Positions 9,360 to 17,367 of a DNA stretch of 51,818 nucleotides are shown in pieces. This DNA is from Candidatus Thiosymbion ectosymbiont of Catanema sp. Cochon2018 (GTDB taxonomy: Bacteria; Pseudomonadota; Gammaproteobacteria; Chromatiales; Chromatiaceae): contig WYCW01000001.1 of NCBI GenBank assembly GCA_011392765.1, positions 501,064 to 552,881 of the forward strand. Direction: 5' to 3'. The translations under genes were made by a program, and so were the position numbers. The stretch's first letter is position 1. Each line of letters starts with the position of its first letter. The notes beneath the pieces are model-generated. The model made no database searches. It worked only from the letters and a program-made list of their open reading frames with translations, and had not been told where the DNA came from.

Positions 9360-10028
9360 CTATCCAAGCCGCCCCTGCACCGCCAGGTGGCGGTCGCTGA
9401 CGACCCTTACCTCGAGTCCGGAAAGCCCCGCCGCCCCGAGCTGGGCGACCACTTCCCGGGGCTCGAAGGCGGCGAACAGGGAGTGACGAAAGTCCCGGCG
9501 CAACACCTCCGGGGCATCTGCCGCGTAGGCAGCCACCAGGGACTCGGCCCACATGGCCGAGGGGGGACGCATCAAGTCCATGACGAGTACGATGGCGCCC
9601 GGCTTGGCGGCCGCGCGGATACTTTGCCACAGGACCTGAGGGTCGTGCAGGTGATGGAGGAGGCTGTTGGAGAACACCAGATCGTAGGCGGATTTCGGGA
9701 CCCGCGCGGACGGCAGGACTTCCCGGATCAGCCGGCAACGTCCGGCCAATCCCGGCAGCTTGCCCAGTGCCAAGCGGGCCTGCTCCAGCATGGCGGCCGA
9801 ACCGTCCAACGCATCGCATTCGGCTCGGGGGTATGCCTTGAGAAAGCGCAGGGTAAGCGCGGCCGGTCCGCAGCCTAGGTCCAGGGCGCGGGCCCCTGTG
9901 AGCTCACCCGGTTCCAGCGCGTCGAGCAACCGGAGGAAGAGCGCGTCGGGCTCGGAGAAATCGGCTTGGGCGTAGGCGAGGACCTGCTCGGCCTCGCTCA
10001 TCAATTCGGGTTCCGGTCGCCGTTTCAT
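9360..10028 (-). CDS. Class I SAM-dependent methyltransferase
   Basis: 222 aa. Rossmann-type methyltransferase: motif I LDLGCGPAAL, acidic loop CDALDGSAAMLEQAR, motif IV-like SAYDLVFSNSLLHHL, and VLVMDLMRP. The substrate is not apparent; the SNSLLHHLHDP signature is common in small-molecule methyltransferases. It starts 6 bp after the lysA stop on the same strand, so it is cotranscribed with lysA and the small lipoprotein gene. It has no TM segment or signal peptide. Confidence 0.8.
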   Translation of the reverse strand: MKRRPEPELMSEAEQVLAYAQADFSEPDALFLRLLDALEPGELTGARALDLGCGPAALTLRFLKAYPRAECDALDGSAAMLEQARLALGKLPGLAGRCRLIREVLPSARVPKSAYDLVFSNSLLHHLHDPQVLWQSIRAAAKPGAIVLVMDLMRPPSAMWAESLVAAYAADAPEVLRRDFRHSLFAAFEPREVVAQLGAAGLSGLEVRVVSDRHLAVQGRLG

Positions 10029-10033
10029 CGGGT

Positions 10034-11284
10034 TTATTCAGGTAGGACCGCCTCGCCCCGGTAAAGGTCGGCGAGGGCCTCGCGGCGCCTCGCCAGGTGG
10101 GCATCGACGCCATCCACCATGACCTCCGCGGCCCGCGGGCGGCTGTTGTAGTTGGAGCTCATGGTGAAACCATAGGCACCACTGGAACGCACCGCCAGCA
10201 GGTCGCCCGGTGTCAAGGTCAGGTCTTGCTCCTTGGCAAGAAAGTCCCCCGTCTCGCAGATCGGGCCTACCAGGTCGTAATGGGCATGCGCTCCGGTGCG
10301 GTTCCGCAGTGCGGGCACCACCTGTTGCCGCGCCTGGTAGAGGGCCGGACGCAACAGGTCGTTCATTGCGGCATCGACGATGGCGAAGTGCCGGTGCGCG
10401 GTGGTTTTAAGATATTCCACTCGGGTCAGCAGGATTCCCGCATTGCCGGCGATGGCCCGCCCCGGCTCCAGAATGAGCTCGTAGCGGCATCCCTGCAGGA
10501 GACGGTCGAGCGCCCGGGCATAGGCATCCGGTTCCGGTGGTTGCTCGTCGGTGTAGCGGATGCCGAGTCCCCCACCCAGGTCCAGATGAGTGATGGGGAT
10601 ACCGGATCGTTCCAGCCGGTCCGCCAACGCCAGGATCCGCTCCAGGGCGGCGACGAAGGGCGCAAGCTCCGTAAGTTGGGAACCGATGTGGCAGTCGATG
10701 CCGGTCACCCGCAGATTGGGTAATGCCGCCGCCCGCCGGTAAATGGCCTCCGCTGCCTGGATGTCGATACCGAACTTGTTCTCCTTGAGGCCCGTGGTGA
10801 TATAGGGATGGGTGCGGGCGTCCACGTCCGGATTGACCCGCACGGCGATGGGGGCCTCTACGCCCATCTCTCCGGCGATGGCATCGATGCGCTCCAGCTC
10901 CGGCTCCGACTCGAGGTTGAAACAGCGAATGTTCAGCTCCAGCGCCCGGCGGATCTCATCGCTGCGTTTGCCGATACCGGAGAAGATCACCTTCGACGGA
11001 TCTCCGCCGGCGGCCAGCACCCGTGTGAGCTCGCCCCCGGAGACGATGTCGAAACCCGAGCCCAGGCGCGCCAGCACGTTCAGTACCGCGAGGTTGGAAT
11101 TGGCCTTGACGGCGAAGCAGATCAGGTGTGGTCGATCCCCCAAGGCATCGTCGAAGGCGTGCCAATGACGTTCGAGGGTGGCGCGGGAATAGACGTAGCA
11201 GGGAGTGCCGAAACGCTCTGCTATGGTAGCGACCGGCAGATCTTCGGCGTACAACTCGGCACCCCGGTACTGAAAGTGATCCAT
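10034..11284 (-). CDS. lysA: Diaminopimelate decarboxylase
   Basis: 416 aa. Last step of lysine biosynthesis: meso-diaminopimelate to L-lysine, PLP-dependent. PLP lysine in ICFAVKANSN (K60), HIGSQ motif, glycine-rich GGGLGI, EPGRAIAGNAG phosphate-binding segment and active-site Cys in GPICETGD. The ATG at 11284 gives MDHFQYRGAELYAEDLPV, the usual gammaproteobacterial LysA start; the longer frame overlaps the upstream lipoprotein gene and is rejected. The gene begins 4 bp after the lipoprotein stop. No lysine riboswitch is visible upstream. Confidence 0.95.
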   Translation of the reverse strand: MDHFQYRGAELYAEDLPVATIAERFGTPCYVYSRATLERHWHAFDDALGDRPHLICFAVKANSNLAVLNVLARLGSGFDIVSGGELTRVLAAGGDPSKVIFSGIGKRSDEIRRALELNIRCFNLESEPELERIDAIAGEMGVEAPIAVRVNPDVDARTHPYITTGLKENKFGIDIQAAEAIYRRAAALPNLRVTGIDCHIGSQLTELAPFVAALERILALADRLERSGIPITHLDLGGGLGIRYTDEQPPEPDAYARALDRLLQGCRYELILEPGRAIAGNAGILLTRVEYLKTTAHRHFAIVDAAMNDLLRPALYQARQQVVPALRNRTGAHAHYDLVGPICETGDFLAKEQDLTLTPGDLLAVRSSGAYGFTMSSNYNSRPRAAEVMVDGVDAHLARRREALADLYRGEAVLPE

Positions 11285-11288
11285 CGAC

Positions 11289-11525
11289 CTATTCCTGCTC
11301 CGGCTGCCCGGCCTCGGAAGCAACCACGGCTTTTGCTTCCGGAGCCGACGCCTTGTCGGCTGCAATCCGTGGTACCGGGTCGCTCCCGGTGCCGACCTTC
11401 GTCTGCTGCACGGGCTCCGGTTCCGGGAGGTAGAGGGGCCCCTTTTGACCGCAGGCGGCGATCATCTGGGCCATACCCAACCCGGAGATGATCGCAATCA
11501 AGAAATAACCTGCCCGGCAACGCAT
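11289..11525 (-). CDS. lptM: LptM-type small lipoprotein (YifL family)
   Basis: 78 aa. N-terminal hydrophobic signal ending in lipobox IAAC with acylated C25, followed directly by GQKGPLYLP, the signature that LptM proteins share. LptM assists maturation of the LptDE lipopolysaccharide translocon at the outer membrane. The remaining tail is Ala/Pro/Glu-rich and variable. It lies immediately upstream of lysA, a conserved gammaproteobacterial arrangement. Confidence 0.85.
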   Translation of the reverse strand: MRCRAGYFLIAIISGLGMAQMIAACGQKGPLYLPEPEPVQQTKVGTGSDPVPRIAADKASAPEAKAVVASEAGQPEQE

Positions 11526-11544
11526 ATTCAGACCTGCTTGGAAT

Positions 11545-12349
11545 TCAATGCCATTAAGTTAGCTGCCGGCCGCTTGTCGTAGGTTGGGCGAGTAGGATGC
11601 GGTGAGCGCGGTATACCGTAGCAGGATTACACCAACTCCGATCGCGAACCGCATCGATGGTGCGGTGAGCGCGGTAGGTCTTATCAGGATGACACTACGA
11701 GGGGGCGCGAACCGCATCAAGGGATGGCCCGTGCCCAACACCGGTGTTGGGCTACGAATCGCGCGAATAAGATCCCTCCCCTCGGTTCGGGATGACAATT
11801 TTCGCGAGGATTCGCGTGATTCGTAGTTTTTCCTCTTTTTTGTCGAGCGGTACCGAGTTTCGCTGCGCTCGACCCAGTCTACTGTCTGGGTCTCCGGTAG
11901 CTCAATCGCCTCGTCGTCGATTCCGAAGAGATGGTGTGCCGGATCGGTGGTGAGCCGCTTCGGCACAGCGCGGCTGATGATGTCCTTCGCAGTCATGAAG
12001 GAAGGCTACCATGGTTGTGCAATTACTGCGATTTTTAATCCGCGGATTACACGGTGCGCCGTGCCCAACAAAATGTTGATGTTGGGCACACCACTGCCGT
12101 GGACCATACCGACGACATGAGAGTAGCCCAATGGACAACATGGACAGTATGGACTGCATGGACCGGGGGGCATACAGCAACCCCTGGTCCACGTGGTCCA
12201 CTTGGTCCATGTAGTCCACGGCGGCTGCCGCCGTCCCTGATGGCTTTGCCCAAACCTACGAAGCGCGCGAATCAATCCGCGAGGATTCGTGTGATTTGTG
12301 AGGTTTCCTCTCTTTTGCTGGCCGGTAACGCTTAACTTAATGGCATTGA
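11545..12349. repeat. Composite repeat island bounded by inverted TCAATGCCATTAAGTTA ends
   Basis: The left boundary TCAATGCCATTAAGTTAGC (11545-11563) is inverted as GCTTAACTTAATGGCATTGA (12330-12349). Inside are nested pieces of other families: TAGGTTGGGC / GATGCGGTGAGCG / ACCGCATC units (11579-11760), a TTGGGCACG palindrome (12060-12100), GGATTCGCGTGATTCGTAG (11808-11826), a GTGGTCCACTTGGTCCATG tandem stretch (about 12190-12220), and a remnant of an Rpn-like gene. No clear target duplication flanks the 805-bp unit. Single boundary copies lie at 35921-35950 and 43078-43105. Confidence 0.6.
11883..11996 (-). pseudogene. N-terminal remnant of an Rpn/DUF4351-like PD-(D/E)XK gene
   Basis: About 38 residues beginning MTAKDIISRAVPKRLTTDPA and running to IELPETQ resemble the N-terminus of Rpn-like proteins (pattern KDIIS...LLxxLxxDLAxxLxG...ELLETEQ). 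From there the frame continues only through repeat DNA (a GTCGAGCGCAGCGAAACTCG unit), so the gene was cut by repeat insertion. The family recognition rests on short similarity and is tentative. Confidence 0.35.
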
Positions 12350-12406
12350 GGGTGTGGCCCCGGTAGCTACATGGGTAGGGAGACGACCCTGCGGCTTCGC
12401 CGGAGG

Positions 12407-12934
12407 TCAAGGCAAGAGCAGGATTCCCGCATAGCCCAGCGCCAACCCGATGCCCGTGGCCGCCAGGACGTCACTTGGATAGTGCAGGCCGAGAACCACC
12501 CGCGAGCTTGCGACCAGAAGGGTGAAAGGCACCAGGATCCAGGCGAGCCGAGGATAGTAATGCAACGCAACGACCGTAAAGCTCACTGCGTGCAGGGTGT
12601 GGCCGGATGGGAAGCTGTAGCGATCCAGTGGGGGAATCGCGGCGGTAACTCCGATGGTACACCGGTAAGGACGCTCGCGCCGGGTTGTCCCCTTGAGCAT
12701 CTTATAGATAACGAGAGCCACCCCTCCTGTCAGCAGCATGTGCAGGCCGGCATACAACCCGTCCCAACCGTCGACCAAGGGCATAACGGCGATCAGACTG
12801 TACCAGAAGACCCCATCGCCCAGGCGACTGACGATGGCGAAGGGCCGCTGGATCCTGTCATACCGAAACGCCTGACTCCAGGCCCGGCAAAGCGGGGCTT
12901 CGATCTCATTCAACTGTTGCAGCCAGGGTCTCAT
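12407..12934 (-). CDS. PAP2-family membrane phosphatase
   Basis: 175 aa with five to six hydrophobic segments. It has all three PAP2 signatures: K81-x6-RP (KGTTRRERP), PSGH (109-112) and SR-x5-H-x3-D (SRVVLGLHYPSD, 144-155). Members dephosphorylate phosphatidate, PGP or undecaprenyl-PP at the membrane. The start at 12934 overlaps the end of the GT4 gene by 29 bp, so the two are coupled. In an operon with OlsB-like and PlsC-like acyltransferases and a glycosyltransferase, conversion of phosphatidate to diacylglycerol for glycolipid synthesis is a reasonable inference. Confidence 0.85.
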   Translation of the reverse strand: MRPWLQQLNEIEAPLCRAWSQAFRYDRIQRPFAIVSRLGDGVFWYSLIAVMPLVDGWDGLYAGLHMLLTGGVALVIYKMLKGTTRRERPYRCTIGVTAAIPPLDRYSFPSGHTLHAVSFTVVALHYYPRLAWILVPFTLLVASSRVVLGLHYPSDVLAATGIGLALGYAGILLLP

Positions 12935-14204
12935 GTCGATGCTCCGTGCGATGGCAATCGATCACCTCGACCAGTCGTGCTTCCAGGTCCCCGATAACGC
13001 GGTCCCAGCTCATGCCTTCGGCGGTGACTCGAGCGCCCTCACCCAGGCTGTGCAACTGTGCATCGTCGCAGGCAACCCTCCCGGCGGCCCCTCGGAAGGC
13101 ATCGGTATCTCCCAGCGGCACCGTGACGCCGTTCTCCCAGCTGCGGATGCAGGTGCCGGCGGCGCCGTAGTCGAACGCGATTACCGCAAGGCCGCTCGCC
13201 ATGGCCTCGGGCACCACGTTGCCGAAGGTCTCCGTGAGGCTCGGGAATAGGAACAGATCACCGGACGCATAATGCTCAGCAAGCTCCACACCGACCTTGG
13301 CACCGGTCAGAATCACATTGGGGTAAGTCTGGCGCAGACGCTCGAGCTCCGGTCCATCGCCTACGAGAACCAGCTTAGCATCGGGGGATTTCGAGATGAT
13401 GACATCGAACGCCTGCAGGACCAGCTCCAGGTTCTTTTCCGCTGCCAGCCGGCCGACATAGAGCACGATCCGCTCCCCCGAGCGGCAACCCCAGCCGCGC
13501 CGGAGGTCCTCTCTGCACCGTTTGGGATGGAACAATCCCGTATCCACGCCGCGACTGAGGACGTGCACGTTCCGGAAGCCCAGGTTCATGAGCTCGGCAC
13601 GCAACCTCTCGGTGGGGACCAGCGTAGCGCCCGCACGATTGTGGAAGCGGCGTAAGACCGTTACGATCCGGCGCTCCAGTATGCCCAGTCCGTAGTGTCG
13701 GCTATAGGTGTGAAATCGGGTGTGGAAACCGGTCAGCGTCGGAATGCCGTCGGCACGGGCGGCCTCCAGCGCGGCGTGACCGAGCGGCCCCTGGGTCGCG
13801 ATATAGACGATATCCGGAGGCGCATGGTGCCACATTCGCCGCAGGCGCCGATAGACCGGCAGACCGAAGCGCAAGTTGCGGTAACCTAGGATGGGTAGAC
13901 CCGGCACCGGCGTCTCACTCCATTCACCATCGGGTCCGCGCATAACCGGTCCCCCACCTCCCGCTGAAAGGGGGCTGGGATAATGAGAGAGACCGCCGGG
14001 TGATTGTTCCGGCGTGACGCGATCGCCATGGCCCTCAGCCGATCGCTCACCTTTCCGACGGGGACGAATCAGATGGACCCCATGACCCCGTCGCCGCAAC
14101 CCTTCCGCCAACTGACGCAGGGTATTGGCCACGCCGTTGATCTCGGGGGGATAGGTCTCGGTGACAAGACTCACGCGTAGGATCTTGGCTGCGGTGCTGC
14201 CCAT
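12906..14204 (-). CDS. GT4 glycosyltransferase (GT-B fold) with internal insertion
   Basis: 432 aa. N-terminus ILRVSLVTETYPPEINGVANT and LPILGYRNLRFGLPVYRRL are typical of the GT4 group that includes GDP-mannose-dependent alpha-mannosyltransferases and diacylglycerol glycosyltransferases. The donor domain has LYVGRLAAEKNLELVLQAF and the E-x7-E motif in SLTETFGNVVPEAMASG. The ATG at 14204 is chosen because it starts the conserved region and lies just after the PlsC stop; a longer frame would overlap that gene. Residues about 51-95 (rich in Gly, Pro and Ser) interrupt a region that is normally short. Their DNA (13920-14054) contains a palindromic CCACCTCCCGCTGAAAGG unit, so this looks like an in-frame repeat insertion. 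Sugar and acceptor are unknown; a membrane glycolipid is likely from context. Confidence 0.82.
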   Translation of the reverse strand: MGSTAAKILRVSLVTETYPPEINGVANTLRQLAEGLRRRGHGVHLIRPRRKGERSAEGHGDRVTPEQSPGGLSHYPSPLSAGGGGPVMRGPDGEWSETPVPGLPILGYRNLRFGLPVYRRLRRMWHHAPPDIVYIATQGPLGHAALEAARADGIPTLTGFHTRFHTYSRHYGLGILERRIVTVLRRFHNRAGATLVPTERLRAELMNLGFRNVHVLSRGVDTGLFHPKRCREDLRRGWGCRSGERIVLYVGRLAAEKNLELVLQAFDVIISKSPDAKLVLVGDGPELERLRQTYPNVILTGAKVGVELAEHYASGDLFLFPSLTETFGNVVPEAMASGLAVIAFDYGAAGTCIRSWENGVTVPLGDTDAFRGAAGRVACDDAQLHSLGEGARVTAEGMSWDRVIGDLEARLVEVIDCHRTEHRHETLAATVE

Positions 14205-14220
14205 GATCCCGGTTGTATCG

Positions 14221-15042
14221 TTAGGCGGTCTCGACCAGTGAAACCGCGGGAGAGGCCGATTGTGCCTCCTCCCGATCGGCCGGGAGCGAGTGTGCGTCGG
14301 AGGTCTCCAGGCCCAGTACCTCGCCGATGGAACGGTGACAATACTCGGAGATATGCCGGCGCGAAAATGTGCTGCCATCCAGCGGCGGCAGCAACCGGAT
14401 CCGTACCTGCAAGCCCGGATGGCGCGCTAACCGTATCAGATGGGACACCAGGGTCTCGTCGCCGACGAAAGGAGCAACCGGGTCCGGAGCGACGTTGGAG
14501 CCGTAACGCAGGGCGACCGGCTGGACCAACACCCCCTCGAGCTGACCGGCACTCAGCAACCGCGGATGAAAGCGCCGCAGTTGGCGGCCGTCGGTAGTAG
14601 TGCCCTCGGGAAAGATCGCCACGTGCCCGCCCATGCGTATCCGCTCACCGATCCGTGGGATGAGGCCGCCCGTCTGGTTGGCACCGCGGGCGATAAAGAG
14701 GGTACCGGCTACCCCTACCATCCAGCCGATCAGGGGCCAGTCCCCGACATCCGTCTTGGACAGGAAATCGATCCGCGCCTGGGAACCGATCACTGGAATA
14801 TCCAGCCAGGAGATATGATTCGCCACCAGCAGTGCATTCGGAGCAAGTTCCCCCGTCACCTGCACGTGCACACCGAGCGCGCGGCACAGGCGCGCATGCC
14901 ACCACCGCACCACATCCGGGAACCATTCCGCCCGTAATCCGAAACGCCGCCCGACGACGATGCCCAGGGAAATCGTCATGCCCGTGAGCAGGTGCTCGAT
15001 GACGCGCAGGGATCGCCAAAGGAATCTAGGGGCTATTGACAT
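14221..15042 (-). CDS. 1-acyl-glycerol-3-phosphate / lyso-ornithine-lipid acyltransferase (PlsC/OlsA-like)
   Basis: 273 aa. LPLAT fold: acyltransferase motif NHISWLD (H-x4-D), FLSKTDVGDWPLIGWMV, and FPEGTTTDG; hydrophobic N-terminal membrane segment LLTGMTISLGIVVG. It O-acylates a lysolipid at the cytoplasmic membrane. Because an OlsB-like N-acyltransferase gene lies just upstream on the same strand, it may act as OlsA on lyso-ornithine lipid instead of, or besides, acting on lysophosphatidate. The GT4 gene starts 16 bp after its stop. Confidence 0.85.
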   Translation of the reverse strand: MSIAPRFLWRSLRVIEHLLTGMTISLGIVVGRRFGLRAEWFPDVVRWWHARLCRALGVHVQVTGELAPNALLVANHISWLDIPVIGSQARIDFLSKTDVGDWPLIGWMVGVAGTLFIARGANQTGGLIPRIGERIRMGGHVAIFPEGTTTDGRQLRRFHPRLLSAGQLEGVLVQPVALRYGSNVAPDPVAPFVGDETLVSHLIRLARHPGLQVRIRLLPPLDGSTFSRRHISEYCHRSIGEVLGLETSDAHSLPADREEAQSASPAVSLVETA

Positions 15043-15143
15043 TTAACTCCAACCGACTGTTTTTCTTAAAATAGCCGCAATACTCCACCGGTCCGCTGTG
15101 CGGACCTTCCATGTGTCGACATCCCCTGGGTTCGGACCCGCCT

Positions 15144-15911
15144 TCAAGAACGGCCGGTACGTTCCATGAAGTGGCGGGAATAGGCGGGCTTGAGGTCATC
15201 CATGTCGAGCAGCATCAGCACGTCGGCGACCCCGAAATCCGCATCGCGGCAAGGCTCGCCACACGCCTTGGCACCCAACCGTACATAAGCCTTGACGAGC
15301 GTGGGAAGGGGGGCATCCAGCACATCGTTCGGCACCTCGAAGGCACGTAGCGGTACTCGCGGGGTCACCCGGATTTCGGGTGGCGCCATGGCCTGATGGC
15401 GCAGGCGGTTCATGATTGCCGCCGCCTGCATATCCCCGTCTCCCAGCGGCAGACTGGCACAGCCGAACAGGTAATCATACCCGTGCAGATTTACGAAGCT
15501 GGCCAGACCGGACCAGAGTACCGCGATAGCGGCGCCCTGGCGGTACTCGGCGGCAATACAGGTACGGCCCACCTCCAGCATCCGGCCCGGCAGGGCCCGA
15601 ATGGCCCGCAGATCAAACTCATCCTCCGAGTAGAAACGCCCGACACGAGCCGCGTTCCGATCGGTGAGGAGGCGGGCACAACCTACTACGCGCCCGGTTT
15701 CGGATTCGCGTACCAACAGGTGTCGGCAATAGGGGTCGAACTCATCGACATCCAGGCCGGCCTCGCCGCCCTTCAAGGTTACCCCCCATTCCTCGCCGAA
15801 GATCCGGTAGCGTAGGGCCTGGGCCTCCCGAACGTCATCCGCCCCGCCGGCAAGCTCCACGAACAGGCGATTGCTCTCTTTAACGGGCGATGCCGGCGCG
15901 CTCGAACCCAT
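15144..15911 (-). CDS. OlsB-like N-acyltransferase (GNAT, hemolysin-like family)
   Basis: 255 aa. It has the acetyltransferase-5 (OlsB) pattern: AQALRYRIFGEEWG, FDPYCRHLLVRESETGRVVG, MLEVGRTCIAAEYRQGAAI and YLFGCASLPLGD. OlsB transfers a 3-hydroxyacyl group from ACP to ornithine, the first step to ornithine lipids. The following gene is PlsC/OlsA-like, the expected second enzyme. Alternative: an N-acyl-amino-acid synthase of another specificity, since the family is broad. First gene of the presumed lipid operon olsB-plsC-GT4-PAP2; 101 bp separate it from the plsC start. Confidence 0.8.
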   Translation of the reverse strand: MGSSAPASPVKESNRLFVELAGGADDVREAQALRYRIFGEEWGVTLKGGEAGLDVDEFDPYCRHLLVRESETGRVVGCARLLTDRNAARVGRFYSEDEFDLRAIRALPGRMLEVGRTCIAAEYRQGAAIAVLWSGLASFVNLHGYDYLFGCASLPLGDGDMQAAAIMNRLRHQAMAPPEIRVTPRVPLRAFEVPNDVLDAPLPTLVKAYVRLGAKACGEPCRDADFGVADVLMLLDMDDLKPAYSRHFMERTGRS

Positions 15912-16056
15912 CTCATACCCCGCAAAATAGAATTATTGAGAGAATACTTGTGTCCTGTTTCAAACCCGTGTCCAATCTATGAGGAAGACATGACCGGGAG
16001 ATTTGAATACGATGACGACTTCTCCTGCGAAAACGTCCGGTGCCGGGAAGCGAGTT

Positions 16057-16740
16057 ATGGACGCCGATAACATCGACCAGCAGCCGGCAACGAGCTTCCC
16101 TCGCTGCCTGGCACTGGTCCTTCTGGTTCTGGTAACCGCAGGTTGCATCGCGCCGACCACGACCCGAGAATCATACCCGGCATCGGCTGCCGATGCCACG
16201 GAGTATCGGTCGCCCGGCATCCGAATTCGGCTCATCGATGCCCTGCGGGCCGGGGACCGGGGTACCCTGCTCGAGAGTCCGGGCTGGGTCGAGTACGTCC
16301 TCACCATCGACAACACCGGCAGCAAACCCCTCAGGATCCATGATGTAAAGCTCCTGAACGCGGACGGGCGCTATCTGGACTCGGCGGCCTCCTACGGGCA
16401 AATCATCGCTCCTCCCGATGTGGCTTCCGCGGTCGCGGGCGAAGTGGCTACCCGTACCGCCGGGATAGCGGTCGGACAGGTCGTCCCTTTCGGGGGGGCC
16501 ATCGTCGGCATCATCTCCAAGACCGTCTCTGCGTCCACCGCCGAATCCAGGGAAAACGCCGAACGAGCATTCGAACGGCACAAGCTCAAGGCCGTCGAGT
16601 TGGCACCGGGAGGGAAGATAGCCGGCAGCGCCTTCCTGCCTGATTTGGCCGCGGCCCGGACCAAGGCCCTCGTAGTCGGCTACGGTCACGGCAAGCGGAT
16701 CAGGCAGATCGAGATCCGGTTGTTACGCCGGGGAACCTGA
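16057..16740 (+). CDS. Predicted lipoprotein of unknown function
   Basis: 227 aa. Hydrophobic signal LALVLLVLVTAGC with lipobox (Cys about residue 30), then a Ser/Thr/Ala-rich spacer and a beta-rich domain (VEYVLTIDNTGSKPLRIHDVKLLNADGRY) resembling an immunoglobulin-like or DUF4352-type fold. A Gly/Ala-rich hydrophobic stretch (GIAVGQVVPFGGAIVGIISK, near 150-170) precedes a charged helix. The ATG at 16057 is preferred because GGGAAG lies 6 nt upstream and the signal peptide then has normal length; an ATG at 16012 is possible. Divergent from the lipid operon. I do not recognise the family. Confidence 0.65.
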   Translation: MDADNIDQQPATSFPRCLALVLLVLVTAGCIAPTTTRESYPASAADATEYRSPGIRIRLIDALRAGDRGTLLESPGWVEYVLTIDNTGSKPLRIHDVKLLNADGRYLDSAASYGQIIAPPDVASAVAGEVATRTAGIAVGQVVPFGGAIVGIISKTVSASTAESRENAERAFERHKLKAVELAPGGKIAGSAFLPDLAAARTKALVVGYGHGKRIRQIEIRLLRRGT

Positions 16741-17367
16741 GCACGTATTGGGGGCAACTCTCGACGCTTCGGCGTCGAGGTGTGCAATCTCCAGCTTTCA
16801 GTCACCAGCCCACAGCCGAATGAGCCGTTGAGACGGCTGATACTCCGCTAGTTGGAAGCCGGCGACTGGATGCGAGCCTCGTGCATTGCGGCGAGACATT
16901 CACGTGCATTCGCCCGGTAGCTTGCAAGGATATACTCCGTGGACCTCTGTGAGTCCTTCAGGAAGAATTGCCCGATGAAACACATATTCGCGATGATCGC
17001 AATCAGCTTCGCCGCCGCTGTCGATAGTTGAACCGCAAATGAATTGTGGGGGTGGGGCTTGCCGCTACCCTGCCGCCACATATCCACCGCGGCAGATTCC
17101 CTCTTTACGTGGTGCAGCGCGGGCATACCATCCCTATTTTTCCGACGGGAGAGCTTCTATAATTCAATGTATTTTGGAAAATCAGGAACTAAAGTTAAGA
17201 CTTGGATGTTCACACACTTCCTGCCATTTCATAACATCGCCTCATTTGGTTCCAAGCTGCTGAGCCGGCAATTACCCTGGAGTGCAGCGGCAGAGTGAGC
17301 GATCAGATCAGCAGCAAGATCAGGCCCTGCTCGAATTAAACAGTTCCGCATCTTTCAGAGTTTACAT
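16741..17367. other. 627-bp region without a convincing gene
   Basis: Holds a UUCG-capped hairpin (16760-16779) and a short reading frame at 16976-17032 (MKHIFAMIAISFAAAVDS, 18 codons) with an AGGAAG RBS. The latter looks like the start of a signal peptide cut off by a repeat-like ACCGCAAATGAATTG sequence, and may be a broken secreted-protein gene. On the minus strand a 45-codon frame (16848-16985) exists but has no RBS. The remainder is lower in GC and featureless. Confidence 0.35.
16760..16779 (+). terminator. Stable UUCG hairpin after the lipoprotein gene
   Basis: CTCGACGC-TTCG-GCGTCGAG is a perfect 8-bp stem with a UUCG tetraloop, 19 bp after the lipoprotein stop. There is no U-tract, so it may be a transcript-end stabiliser rather than an intrinsic terminator. 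Confidence 0.5.

Noticed and set aside
11285-11545. Lysine riboswitch upstream of lysA
   Set aside because: No long structured leader; the lptM-like gene directly precedes lysA.
11559-11882. Rest of the minus-strand frame in the repeat island
   Set aside because: Translated from several repeat families. Only the first 38 codons look like a gene remnant.
14205-14378. N-terminal extension of the GT4 glycosyltransferase
   Set aside because: It would overlap the PlsC-like gene, and its residues are unlike any GT4 N-terminus. The ATG at 14204 starts the conserved region.
16848-17126. Minus-strand small protein gene
   Set aside because: No RBS at any start and no recognisable motif; upstream codons enter repeat-like DNA.
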